From Nitrospirota bacterium (GTDB lineage: Bacteria; Nitrospirota; Thermodesulfovibrionia; Thermodesulfovibrionales; Magnetobacteriaceae), in assembly GCA_015233895.1 (NCBI GenBank), contig JADFXG010000005.1:62001-126000 (forward strand): a stretch of 64,000 bases of DNA, in the 5' to 3' direction. Each line of letters opens with the position of its first letter. The first letter of the stretch is position 1. The notes under the pieces are model-generated. The model was not told where the DNA came from. It ran no database searches and saw only the letters and a list, made by a program, of their open reading frames with translations. This document shows, piece by piece, positions 43,909 through 53,052 of this stretch. The translations under genes and the position numbers were made by a program.

Positions 43909-44275
43909 AACTCTCATTAAGCCACTGACTTACGCGGATGTGGCACTGTTTTTACTCCTTATAATCGCCTCGGTTTCAGCTCTCTTTTATGTTTCTGCCG
44001 GGGTATCCAAAGGAGCGGTAGTAAAAATAGAGGTAAACAACAAACTCCTCTACCGGTATCCGCTTAATGAAGACAGGCGAATTCACCTTGAGTTTATGGA
44101 TATAGAGATAAAAGGCGGGCGGGTTGCCGTAACAGATGCCGACTGCCCAAATAAGTTATGTGTCAAACAGGGGTTTATAGACAGAGGAGCTATAATTTGT
44201 CTTCCTAACAGAACCGTTATAACTGTTGAGGAAAACGGCCAAAACAAGCGGGGTGTTGTTGATGCAACAACGTGA
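43898..44275 (+). CDS. NusG domain II-containing exported protein
   Basis: 125 residues, one N-terminal membrane helix (about 14-34) and a NusG domain II-like fold carrying DADCPNKLCVKQGFI and ICLPNRTVITV. This small family is regularly found next to ApbE and Gx transporters. TTG start inside the apbE end (11-bp overlap) with AGAGGA 4 bases upstream. Its exact role in the flavin or quinone system is not known. Confidence 0.88.
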   Translation: MSAKTLIKPLTYADVALFLLLIIASVSALFYVSAGVSKGAVVKIEVNNKLLYRYPLNEDRRIHLEFMDIEIKGGRVAVTDADCPNKLCVKQGFIDRGAIICLPNRTVITVEENGQNKRGVVDATT

Positions 44276-44783
44276 TAAGTTAACACTTGCTATGCTAAGT
44301 GCGTTTGCCGTTGCGATTACCGGTTTTGAGAGGTTTATACCTACTCCTGTGCCGTGGTTACGGTTTGGACTTGCCAATATCATCATACTGATAACGCTGA
44401 TTCTGTATGGATTTAAGGCGGCCTTTACGGTTTCACTGATAAGAGTGATAGGGGGCTCAATCATAACAGGCACATTTTTAGGACCGGCTTTTGTGCTGAG
44501 TTTTAGCGGCAGCGTGTTAAGTGTGCTCTCTATGGGAGCCCTATATAAGGTTATGCCAGGAGTATTTAGCCCGATAGGACTTAGCCTTATTGGAGCGCTC
44601 TTTCATAATTTAGGACAAATAATATCTGCGTATTTTTTATTTATTCAAAATTTGAGGGCAATGCTTATAATAACGCCGATTATACTCTTTTTAGGGACAC
44701 TTACGGGAGCGGCTAACGGAATAGTTACAGCAGTTGTACTTGAGCGCTTGAAAAAAAGTCAGAATAACGTACACAATACCTGA
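44262..44783 (+). CDS. Gx transporter family membrane protein
   Basis: About 173 residues from the ATG at 44262, with five membrane helices and the G-rich stretches [21 protein letters not shown] and [21 protein letters not shown] typical of the Gx (heptaprenyl-diphosphate-synthase component I) family. Probably an ECF-like substrate-binding membrane protein; in ApbE operons it may bring a flavin-related substrate across the membrane (inference). A TTG at 44226 would add 12 residues. Confidence 0.85.
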   Translation: MQQRDKLTLAMLSAFAVAITGFERFIPTPVPWLRFGLANIIILITLILYGFKAAFTVSLIRVIGGSIITGTFLGPAFVLSFSGSVLSVLSMGALYKVMPGVFSPIGLSLIGALFHNLGQIISAYFLFIQNLRAMLIITPIILFLGTLTGAANGIVTAVVLERLKKSQNNVHNT

Positions 44784-44968
44784 TGAGGGTAAAGTGTCCG
44801 ATGTGTAGTAAAGATGTTGAATGGAATGGTAATCCATTCAGGCCATTTTGTTCAGAGAGGTGTAAATTAACTGATCTGGGCAAGTGGGCAGCAGATGAGT
44901 ACAGGATTGCCGGTAGCCCGCTCAATGACGATAACGCTGATTATAACAAAGATATAGAGGAGGAATAA
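44783..44968 (+). CDS. yacG: DNA gyrase inhibitor YacG
   Basis: 61 residues, zinc knuckle with C-x2-C...C-x3-C: CPMCSK and [15 protein letters not shown], then an acidic tail. YacG binds gyrase B and blocks its activity. Start overlaps the Gx stop (TGATG). Length and motif match the family. Confidence 0.93.
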   Translation: MRVKCPMCSKDVEWNGNPFRPFCSERCKLTDLGKWAADEYRIAGSPLNDDNADYNKDIEEE

Positions 44969-44972
44969 AAAA

Positions 44973-45773
44973 ATGATAAAAGTCGTGGTAGCCGGAGCAT
45001 CCGGCAAGATGGGACAACGGATAGGCGTTTTGGCAACAGAACACCCTGAAATAACCCTTAGCGGAGCGTCTGAAAGGTCAGGGCACAGTGCAATTGGCAA
45101 AGACTTTGCCGACGTGGCAGGAGGCGCTAAAACCGGAGTTTTTATAAATAATTCTTCAGATGCTCTACGCGGAGCTGATGTGGTCATTGAGTTTACTGTG
45201 GCTGAGGCAACCCTTGAAAACTTAAAAACCTACGCCTCCCTCAAAATCCCAGCGGTCATTGGTACAACAGGTCTTAGTGCCGCACAAATCGAGGAGCTTA
45301 AACAGTTTGCTAAGACAATTCCAATCGTGTTTGCTCCTAACATGTCGGTAGGTGTCAATCTTCTTCTGAGAGTGCTTAAAGATGTGGCCTCAACGCTAGG
45401 TGATGACTATGACATAGAGATAGTGGAGGCGCATCACAGGCTGAAAAAAGACGCACCAAGCGGAACTGCGATTAAAATGGCTCAGGTGATAGCAGAGTCA
45501 CTGGGCAGGGATTTAAACGAGGTTGGAGTATATGAGCGTAAGGGAATAATTGGAGAGCGTACTAAAAAAGAAATTGGAATCCAGACTGTAAGAGCCGGTG
45601 ACATCGTCGGTGAGCACACGGTGATGTTTGGAGGAATGGGTGAAAGGATAGAGATAACCCATAAGGCATCAAGCCGTGATACCTTTGCTCGTGGTGCGCT
45701 AAGGGCAGCTCTATGGCTCAAAAACAAACCGGCAGGGCTTTATGATATGCAGGATGTACTGGGACTAAAATAG
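44973..45773 (+). CDS. dapB: 4-hydroxy-tetrahydrodipicolinate reductase DapB
   Basis: 266 residues: nucleotide-binding GASGKMGQR at the N-terminus and the catalytic signature EAHHRLKKDAPSGTA. Reduces the dapA product to tetrahydrodipicolinate with NAD(P)H, in lysine and diaminopimelate synthesis. Ribosome site AGAGGAGG. Follows yacG by 4 bp. Confidence 0.97.
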   Translation: MIKVVVAGASGKMGQRIGVLATEHPEITLSGASERSGHSAIGKDFADVAGGAKTGVFINNSSDALRGADVVIEFTVAEATLENLKTYASLKIPAVIGTTGLSAAQIEELKQFAKTIPIVFAPNMSVGVNLLLRVLKDVASTLGDDYDIEIVEAHHRLKKDAPSGTAIKMAQVIAESLGRDLNEVGVYERKGIIGERTKKEIGIQTVRAGDIVGEHTVMFGGMGERIEITHKASSRDTFARGALRAALWLKNKPAGLYDMQDVLGLK

Positions 45774-45795
45774 AAATAGGTAGAAGGAGAACACT

Positions 45796-46350
45796 TTGAA
45801 AGAACATCACGTATGTCCGTGGTATTTGGCTTATACGTTTGACAATCCGCTTAGAAATCTGGTGCATAAGCCGGAAAGACTCTTGATGCCGTACGTGAAA
45901 GCCGGCATGAGAGTGTTGGACATTGGTTGCGGCATGGGGTATTTCTCAATTGGTATGGCAAAACTTGTCGGAGGCAGCGGACACGTCACATCGGTTGATC
46001 TTCAGCAGAAAATGCTTGAAGTGCTAATGAAAAGGGCAAAACGCAACGGAGTCGCTAACCGTATAACACCGGTGAGATGCAAGGAGGACAGTCTTGAGGT
46101 TAGTGAAAAGGTGGATTTTGTACTTGCCTTTTGGATGGTTCATGAAATCCCTGATCAAAGCGGGTTATTCAGGCAAGTCAGCTCTATGTTAAATCCCGGA
46201 GCTAAAATGTTTATAGCTGAACCTAAAATGCACGTTAAAGAGCGAGATTTTGAAGCGTCAATTGAAACGGCCGAAGAACACGGGTTTTCTTTGGTGGAAA
46301 CTCCAAGAGTATTTTTGAGCCAAAGTGCAGTGCTCGTGTTAAATAAATAG
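45796..46350 (+). CDS. SAM-dependent methyltransferase
   Basis: 184 residues, class I fold with SAM-binding loop VLDIGCGMGYFS and acidic VDLQ. The N-terminus (HHVCPWYLAYTFDNPLR) is typical of a small uncharacterised methyltransferase family. Substrate unknown. TTG start with AGAAGGAG upstream. Confidence 0.88.
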   Translation: MKEHHVCPWYLAYTFDNPLRNLVHKPERLLMPYVKAGMRVLDIGCGMGYFSIGMAKLVGGSGHVTSVDLQQKMLEVLMKRAKRNGVANRITPVRCKEDSLEVSEKVDFVLAFWMVHEIPDQSGLFRQVSSMLNPGAKMFIAEPKMHVKERDFEASIETAEEHGFSLVETPRVFLSQSAVLVLNK

Positions 46351-46356
46351 CGGCAG

Positions 46357-46731
46357 ATGAAAGCAGTTTTTTTTATATTCATATTTTTTATGTTTGCTGT
46401 AAATCAAGCGGCATCCGCAGAGATAACCGGCACATATGTACGGGGAGAACATGGCTTAAACGGGGAAATTATATCTAAATCTGTCTATTTAAGCGCACCG
46501 CATGTGGTCTTAAAAGTAGAAGGAGCTCCGAATGGTTTTTGTCTGACTCGGGAGTCAGAGGACTCAGAAGAGGTTCTCTGCACAGGGGGTCAAATCATCG
46601 GTAAGACTTTGCAGCCAGGAACATACACAGTTTTCCCGGCCCCGCCTGCAAACAAACACAAAGAGTCGGTGTCCGTTTATACACAACCAGTTGCCCCTGC
46701 TAATAAAAGCAATTTGCCGTCAAAAAAGTAA
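46357..46731 (+). CDS. Hypothetical exported protein, 124 aa
   Basis: 124 residues with a signal peptide (cleavage near ASA-EITG), then a short beta-rich domain with two Cys (FCLTRE, VLCTGG) and a Pro-rich tail. It follows the methyltransferase by 6 bp. Function unknown. Confidence 0.7.
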   Translation: MKAVFFIFIFFMFAVNQAASAEITGTYVRGEHGLNGEIISKSVYLSAPHVVLKVEGAPNGFCLTRESEDSEEVLCTGGQIIGKTLQPGTYTVFPAPPANKHKESVSVYTQPVAPANKSNLPSKK

Positions 46732-46803
46732 AATCCGCAGCTCGCACAGATTTTCACAGATTTGTACTTTTTTATCTGCGTTTATCTGCGTCATCTGCGG
46801 ATT
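46732..46803. repeat. Dispersed hairpin repeat, copy 1
   Basis: An inverted repeat built on AATCCGCAG / CTGCGGATT with internal reiterated ATCTGCGTTT units. A related copy lies at 61818-61893. It lies between convergent genes (46357 plus, ilvD minus), so it could also act as a bidirectional terminator. Confidence 0.6.
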
Positions 46804-46828
46804 AAATACTTTTTTATAATCCCTTACC

Positions 46829-48502
46829 TTATTTCCGCTTGTGTTTAACGCCCTCCATAACGGCTCCAGTGCCGGCTGATGTTACCATCTGGGCGTATCT
46901 GACCAGGTAGCCGGTTGTGATTTTAGGCTCTGGTGCTTTCCATTTTTTCAGTCTCTGCTTTATCTCAGCTGTATCAACAAGGAGTTCTATACTGCGCTCC
47001 GGAATATTAATTTTTATTTTATCGCCGTTTTCCACAATTGCAATAGTGCCTCCCTCCATGGCCTCAGGCGAAATGTGGCCAATACAGGGGCCGCGTGTGC
47101 CGCCGGAAAATCTCCCGTCTGTTATAAGCGCTACGGATTCACTTAGTCCCATGCCGGCTATTGTTGCGGTTGAGGAGAGCATCTCACGCATCCCAGGGCC
47201 TCCTTTTGGGCCTTCATACCGAATCACCACAACATCACCGGGTGTGATTTCCCCATTCATAATGGAGCACATTGCAGACTCCTCAGAGTCATACACTCGA
47301 GCTGTGCCCTCAAAAACCATCATATTTTCGATGATTGCCGATTGCTTCACAACTGCGCCGCCTGGAGCAAGGTTGCCTTTTAAAATCGCTATTCCGCCCT
47401 CTTTGTGATGGGCTTTTTCAACTGGCCTTATAACCTCCTCATCCTCGATCGAGGCCGTACGGATTATATCGCTTATGCGTTTACCGGAGACTGTCGGAAG
47501 ATCGTGTATCAGGTGGCTAAGGCGCTTAAACACCGCCGGTATTCCTCCTGCGTAGTGAAGATCCTCAAGGTAGTTGGTTCCGCCGGGGAGCATATTAGCT
47601 ATGTGCGGGGTTGTCTTGCTTATTGCGTTAAAAATCTCAAGCGGGAGCTTTACACCGGCTTCGTAAGCAATGGCCGGTATGTGAAGCACCGTGTTAGTTG
47701 AACCGCCTAAAGCAGTGTCCACTCTGATGGCGTTTTCAAAAGCCTTCATAGTCATTATCTTTCTGGGGGTAATGTTTTTCTTAACAAGTTCGGTTATGCG
47801 GGCGCCGCTTTCAAATGCGATACGCCGTTTCTCTGCCGATATGGCTAATGCTGTGGCCGAAAAGGGTAAACTCATCCCCAGAGCCTCTGTCACACAGGCC
47901 ATCGTATTAGCCGTGTACATGCCCTGGCAGGAGCCTGTGCCCGGACAGGCACACATCTCAAGCGATTGTAAGTCTGAATCGTTTAACAATCCTCTTTTAT
48001 ATTTTCCAACGGCTTCAAAAGTGTCATTAACCATTGACAGGCGTTTGCCTTTAAGGTAACCGGAGTGCATAGGGCCTGCTGTTACCACTATGGATGGAAT
48101 ATTAATCCGGGCTGCTGCCATAATCATTCCAGGAGTTATCTTATCACAGTTGGTTAAAAGCACAAGACCGTCCAGTTGATGAGCGTTAGCAATAGCCTCT
48201 ACCATATCCGCTATCAGTTCCCGCGATGGCAGCGAGTAGTGCATCCCTCTGTGTCCCATCGCTATCCCGTCACATATTCCCGGAACTCCAAAGAAAAACG
48301 GATAACTGCCACCTGTGTGTACACCCTTTTCTATAAAACGCTCCATGTCTCTCATGCCGGTATGTCCGGGTATTATGTCTGTAAAACTCGTAGCTACTCC
48401 AATGAACGGCTTATCCATCTCTGAGCGCGGTATTCCTGTAGCGTATAAAAGGCTCCTGTGAGGCACTCGCTCAAGCCCCTTTTTTATCTGATCGCTTCTC
48501 AC
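46829..48502 (-). CDS. ilvD: Dihydroxy-acid dehydratase IlvD
   Basis: 557 residues with NCDKITPGM and [18 protein letters not shown], the Fe-S cysteine motifs of the family, and the C-terminal [11 protein letters not shown]. Makes the 2-oxoacids of valine and isoleucine synthesis. Full length. The YdcH-like gene follows upstream by 18 bp on the same strand. Confidence 0.97.
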   Translation of the reverse strand: MRSDQIKKGLERVPHRSLLYATGIPRSEMDKPFIGVATSFTDIIPGHTGMRDMERFIEKGVHTGGSYPFFFGVPGICDGIAMGHRGMHYSLPSRELIADMVEAIANAHQLDGLVLLTNCDKITPGMIMAAARINIPSIVVTAGPMHSGYLKGKRLSMVNDTFEAVGKYKRGLLNDSDLQSLEMCACPGTGSCQGMYTANTMACVTEALGMSLPFSATALAISAEKRRIAFESGARITELVKKNITPRKIMTMKAFENAIRVDTALGGSTNTVLHIPAIAYEAGVKLPLEIFNAISKTTPHIANMLPGGTNYLEDLHYAGGIPAVFKRLSHLIHDLPTVSGKRISDIIRTASIEDEEVIRPVEKAHHKEGGIAILKGNLAPGGAVVKQSAIIENMMVFEGTARVYDSEESAMCSIMNGEITPGDVVVIRYEGPKGGPGMREMLSSTATIAGMGLSESVALITDGRFSGGTRGPCIGHISPEAMEGGTIAIVENGDKIKINIPERSIELLVDTAEIKQRLKKWKAPEPKITTGYLVRYAQMVTSAGTGAVMEGVKHKRK

Positions 48503-48520
48503 TCTAACCCCCTTCAGTTA

Positions 48521-48745
48521 CTAATTTGCAAACTTTTTGAACTCCCGAATCATTTCTGCTAATTTGTCCTTTCTCTGTAGCTTTTCCTTTTGCAGCATCT
48601 TCCTGTGCATGTCCTCATCCAGAGTAAGATAGACCTTTGAGTCGTATTCATAAATCTGTTTGTCCAATGTCCTGTGTTCATCCTCGATTTTTTTGAACAC
48701 CTCATTACCTGTCCTTAGCTTATCTACTATCTCCTGCTCAGTCAT
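48521..48745 (-). CDS. YdcH/DUF465-family small protein
   Basis: 74 residues, an all-helical hairpin with the DEHRTLDKQIYEYD and LQRKDKLAEMIRE pattern of DUF465 (YdcH/SlyX-like). Function unknown. Strong ribosome site (AAAGGAGG) upstream of the ATG. Confidence 0.82.
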   Translation of the reverse strand: MTEQEIVDKLRTGNEVFKKIEDEHRTLDKQIYEYDSKVYLTLDEDMHRKMLQKEKLQRKDKLAEMIREFKKFAN

Positions 48746-48785
48746 TAATAAATACCTCCTTTTATGCTGTTAATAATTCTAACTG

Positions 48786-50144
48786 TTACATGGAATTCAG
48801 TATTTCGCCTGATAACTTAAAGGAGCTTTCTATGCAGTCGTTTACCCCTATTCCTTTGTACGAATTACCGTGCAAGTAAAGCCCCGAATGCTTTCGCTGC
48901 AATTGTTGAAGCCGCTCTAAAATTGTTGCGTGTCCTACATTGTACTGGGGAATGGCGCGCTGGTGCCGGTATATTCTTGCCAACTCAGGCTCTCCCTGAA
49001 TACCCATTACGCTGGAAATTTCCTCCATTACCAGAGTCGTTAACTCTGCGTCACTCTTATTGGCTGACTCAGATGCCCTTGCGCCCCCTATCATGGTACG
49101 TAGCAAAATAAAACCCTCAGGCGCTCTGCCTGGAAATATACACGAGTCACACAACGTGCCCAATATCCTCTTGTTTGCTACCGATGGGACCAAAAAACCA
49201 AATCCGTCAAATACTTGCGTGAAACTCTCCACCTTAAATCCCATACACACTACGGCCACGCTGGGATACGGTATTTGAGCAAGTTCGCGTGTCATAGAGG
49301 CATCAAAATCTCTGAGTATCTCAGCAGAAGCATATGCCGGAGTTGATAAAACAACTCTGCCGGCTGTTACTGTCTCGCCGTTGTCAAGCGTAACCACGTA
49401 GCCGCTTTCTGCTTTGTCTATTGAGACAACTTTGGTGCTGGTTTTAACCCTCTGGCCAAGGTTTTCTTTAAGTGCGGCGATAAGAGAGCCCATACCGCCT
49501 TCAAATGATGTTAATTTACCGCCCGGACCTGCTGAGACCTCACGCTTGCTTTTCCTTGCATCCCACTTCATCCTGACCATGCCGCGTATGAGCCCGCCGT
49601 ATGTTTGCTCAAGGTTATTGATTTTAGGAAAACACGATTTCAGAGATAGTTTAGAGGCATCACCGGCATAAATGCCTGAGGCCATAGGCTCAATGAGTGT
49701 CTCAAACGCTTCTCGTCCCAGACGTCTGACGGCGAAATCCCGCAGAGTCTCATCGTCCTGGCAGTTACGTGGAGCAACGGCCTCATAAAGCAGCCGGAGT
49801 TTACCTGAGAGGCTTAATAAATCAGAGGTCATAAATCCAAGCGGAGATTCCATCACTTGCCGCAGCTTGCCGTCTTTATAGATGTAACGTTTTCTGGCTT
49901 TGTCGCTGCTGCTTAGCGGCTGGAGGTTTAGCATATCGGCAAGCTCAAGGGTATTAGGCCTGTTATCCAAAAAGCCGTTAACCCCTCCCTCTAACGTGTA
50001 GCCATCATGTTTTTCAGTCCAAATTTTACCGCCTGTTTTTGTCTCTGACTCATAAACGGCAACGTCAAGCTCCGGTCTGCTCCTTAGCAACAAATAAGCA
50101 AGACTCAACCCCGAAATTCCACCACCCGCTATCAATACATCCAT
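48786..50144 (-). CDS. hemG: Protoporphyrinogen oxidase (HemY/HemG type)
   Basis: 452 residues, FAD enzyme: GGGISGLSLAYLL at the N-terminus, ESETKTGGKIWTE next, and a C-terminal GNSYKGIGVNDCI that is the typical FAD-contact end. It oxidises protoporphyrinogen IX in haem synthesis using O2 or another acceptor. The abundance of haem proteins here makes haem synthesis relevant. Full length. Confidence 0.93.
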   Translation of the reverse strand: MDVLIAGGGISGLSLAYLLLRSRPELDVAVYESETKTGGKIWTEKHDGYTLEGGVNGFLDNRPNTLELADMLNLQPLSSSDKARKRYIYKDGKLRQVMESPLGFMTSDLLSLSGKLRLLYEAVAPRNCQDDETLRDFAVRRLGREAFETLIEPMASGIYAGDASKLSLKSCFPKINNLEQTYGGLIRGMVRMKWDARKSKREVSAGPGGKLTSFEGGMGSLIAALKENLGQRVKTSTKVVSIDKAESGYVVTLDNGETVTAGRVVLSTPAYASAEILRDFDASMTRELAQIPYPSVAVVCMGFKVESFTQVFDGFGFLVPSVANKRILGTLCDSCIFPGRAPEGFILLRTMIGGARASESANKSDAELTTLVMEEISSVMGIQGEPELARIYRHQRAIPQYNVGHATILERLQQLQRKHSGLYLHGNSYKGIGVNDCIESSFKLSGEILNSM

Positions 50145-50472
50145 CTTATTTCATAACCCTTTACAAATCCTCTCTTAAGACTCCACCGCATCACACCGTC
50201 TAAAACCCTCACAGAGGGCTGCCTGATTAAAAAGTAATTTTGCTAAAGAGATCAACTAAAATGTATAAATTATTTGCACTTATCATGTTACATTATTATT
50301 ACATCTAAAAGAGTAAAAAGTCAAAGATGAGTACTAAAAACCGAAAAAAATATTTGCTTTACTTATGGACTTATGCTAAAATGGCAAAGCTATCATCAGA
50401 ATTATAGTTTTGGCCATTGTTTGAGATGGTTTTACAAATAATATTAAGGAGACTGTTAACTAAGGCGAAACT
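50145..50472. promoter_or_regulatory. Intergenic region with glgP promoter
   Basis: No gene. TTGCTT at 50354-50359, 17 bp, then TGCTAAAAT (extended -10, TAAAAT at 50377-50382), 90 bp before the glgP ATG. The rest is AT-rich and holds nothing I recognise. Confidence 0.5.
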
Positions 50473-52977
50473 ATGGCAGAAAAAAACTTAAAAAACGACA
50501 AATTAAACATACTCAGTGAATGTACAATAAGCACCGAGGTGGATGCTATAATGGCGTCCTTTTTGTACCACTTAAAATACACACTGGGAAAAGACGAGTA
50601 TACAGCCACTAAACGGGACTGCTATAAGTGCATAGCCTTTGTTGCAAGAGACCATCTGATAGATAAGTGGCTGAAAACTCAGCAAACATACTACGAAAAA
50701 GACGCAAAGAGAGTGTATTATCTCTCATTAGAATTTCTTGTTGGGCGCTCTTTGGGTAATACTCTGGTTAATCTGGATATAGAGGAGGCAGTAGGTGAGG
50801 CGTTGTCCAACATAGGTTATGACATTGAGGAAATAAAAACCTATGAGTGGGATCCGGGACTAGGTAACGGAGGATTGGGGAGGCTTGCAGCATGTTTTAT
50901 GGATTCGCTCGCCTCGCTTGAAATCCCGTCCTACGGTTACGGGATTCGTTATGAGTACGGGATTTTCTTCCAACGGATAAGAAACGGTTATCAGTTAGAA
51001 ACTCCGGACAATTGGCTAAGATACGGTAATCCGTGGGAGATAGAGCGGCCAGAGTACTTATATGTTGTTAAGTTTTATGGCAATGTGAAAAACTATATCG
51101 ATGGAGCAGGCAAATTACACCACGAGTGGGTAAACACTCAGGATGTTGTCTCAGTAGCGTATGACACTCCTATCCCCGGGTACAAAAACAACACGGTGTT
51201 AAATATGCGGCTTTGGTCAGCTAAATCCACACGTGAATTTGAGCTTGGGTATTTTCAGCATGGTGATTATGAAAGCGCAGTGGGCGATAAGGTTCAGACT
51301 GAGACAATCTCAAAGGTGCTTTATCCAAATGACAACATATTTGAAGGCAAGGAGCTGCGCCTTAAGCAGGAGTATTTCTTTGTTTCGGCAACACTGCAAG
51401 ACATCATAAGAAGGTATAAGAAAAACCATCCTGACCGTGCGGATTTTAATAATTTTTCCGATAAGGTGGCAATTCAGTTAAATGACACACATCCTGCTAT
51501 AGCAATAGCAGAGTTGATGCGGATTCTTATAGATGAGGAATGTCTTGGCTGGGATACTGCATGGAATATAACGACATCAACATTTTGTTATACAAACCAC
51601 ACAATAATGCCTGAGGCGCTTGAGCGCTGGACGGTGTCTCTTTTTGAAAAAGTGCTGCCGCGGCATCTTGAAATAATTTATGAGATAAACTCTCGTTTTC
51701 TGAATTTGGTGAGAGAGCATTTTCGAGGCGATGTCAATAAGTTAAGAACCATGTCGTTGATAGGCGAGGGTGGTGAAAAGCGCATAAGAATGGCAAATCT
51801 GGCCATAGTAGGAAGTCACTCGGTAAATGGAGTGAGCGCTCTTCATACGGAGATATTAAAGGAATCATTGTTTAATGATTTCTATGCTTTGTGGCCAAAG
51901 AAGTTTAATAACAAAACAAACGGCATAACCCAAAGGAGATGGCTGAGACTGTGTAATCCGGCTCTCTCTGCCCTTATCACTGAAAGTATCGGGGATAAGT
52001 GGGTGCGCGACCTGACAGAGCTTAAAAAACTCATACCGCTTGCTGAGGATTCTGCTTTTTTGGAAAAATGGCGTGAGGTTAAGTGGTCAAACAAGTTGTC
52101 TCTGGCAAAGTGTTTCGAGGCCCACAACCGAATCAGCGTTAATGTTGATTCCTTGTTTGACTGTCAGTTTAAGCGGATACATGAGTATAAACGCCAGTTG
52201 CTTAATGTTATTCATGCTGTGACACTCTATAACGCTCTGAAGGAAAATCCAGGAATGGATATGGTTCCGCGCAGTGTTATATTTGCTGGAAAAGCGGCGC
52301 CGGGCTATTTTATGGCAAAGCTAATAATTAAACTAATAAATTCCGTAGCACAGAAGATAAACTTTGACCCCGACGTTAGAGACAAGCTAAGGGTGATTTT
52401 TGTCGAGAACTATTCGGTTTCGATTGCCGAGACACTTCTTCCGGCAGCCGATCTATCCGAGCAGATTTCCACAGCAGGCACAGAGGCCTCAGGGACCGGC
52501 AACATGAAATTTGCACTTAACGGCGCACTGACAATCGGCACACTGGATGGAGCAAATATAGAAATTCAAAAAGAAGTCGGAAAGGAAAATTTCTTTGCGT
52601 TTGGTTTAACAGACAAACAGGCTGAAGCACTGAAAGCCGGCGGCTACAATCCACATGCCTACTATGAAAACAACCCTGTGCTTAAAAAAGCTCTTGATAT
52701 GATAGATTCAGGGTTTTTCTCACCGGAGGATCCTGATCTTTTTAAACCCATCGTGGATTCACTTCTTAAACACGGCGACAATTTTTTACTACTTGCCGAT
52801 TTTGCCTCTTATGAAAAAACTCAACAACAGGTGTCAGACGTGTATAAAAATCAGGCTCTTTGGAGCAAACGTTCCGTACTAAATGTTGCCAACACAGGGT
52901 TTTTCTCAAGTGACAGGACAATTATGGAATACGTAAAAGATATATGGGGCACAAAAGCCATCCATATTGAAATCTGA
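50473..52977 (+). CDS. glgP: Glycogen/maltodextrin phosphorylase
   Basis: 834 residues with the family landmarks: VYYLSLEFLVGRSLGN, LGNGGLGRLAACF, and the PLP-lysine region EASGTGNMKFALNG. Releases glucose 1-phosphate from storage glucan using phosphate. Full length. Its own promoter upstream; the next plus-strand gene is 75 bp away. Confidence 0.97.
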   Translation: MAEKNLKNDKLNILSECTISTEVDAIMASFLYHLKYTLGKDEYTATKRDCYKCIAFVARDHLIDKWLKTQQTYYEKDAKRVYYLSLEFLVGRSLGNTLVNLDIEEAVGEALSNIGYDIEEIKTYEWDPGLGNGGLGRLAACFMDSLASLEIPSYGYGIRYEYGIFFQRIRNGYQLETPDNWLRYGNPWEIERPEYLYVVKFYGNVKNYIDGAGKLHHEWVNTQDVVSVAYDTPIPGYKNNTVLNMRLWSAKSTREFELGYFQHGDYESAVGDKVQTETISKVLYPNDNIFEGKELRLKQEYFFVSATLQDIIRRYKKNHPDRADFNNFSDKVAIQLNDTHPAIAIAELMRILIDEECLGWDTAWNITTSTFCYTNHTIMPEALERWTVSLFEKVLPRHLEIIYEINSRFLNLVREHFRGDVNKLRTMSLIGEGGEKRIRMANLAIVGSHSVNGVSALHTEILKESLFNDFYALWPKKFNNKTNGITQRRWLRLCNPALSALITESIGDKWVRDLTELKKLIPLAEDSAFLEKWREVKWSNKLSLAKCFEAHNRISVNVDSLFDCQFKRIHEYKRQLLNVIHAVTLYNALKENPGMDMVPRSVIFAGKAAPGYFMAKLIIKLINSVAQKINFDPDVRDKLRVIFVENYSVSIAETLLPAADLSEQISTAGTEASGTGNMKFALNGALTIGTLDGANIEIQKEVGKENFFAFGLTDKQAEALKAGGYNPHAYYENNPVLKKALDMIDSGFFSPEDPDLFKPIVDSLLKHGDNFLLLADFASYEKTQQQVSDVYKNQALWSKRSVLNVANTGFFSSDRTIMEYVKDIWGTKAIHIEI

Positions 52978-53052
52978 AGCAGTATAAGACAAAGGATTGT
53001 TTACTAAATTCTGTGACTTTGAAATAAACTTTTGTATTGCGCAGTATAGACC

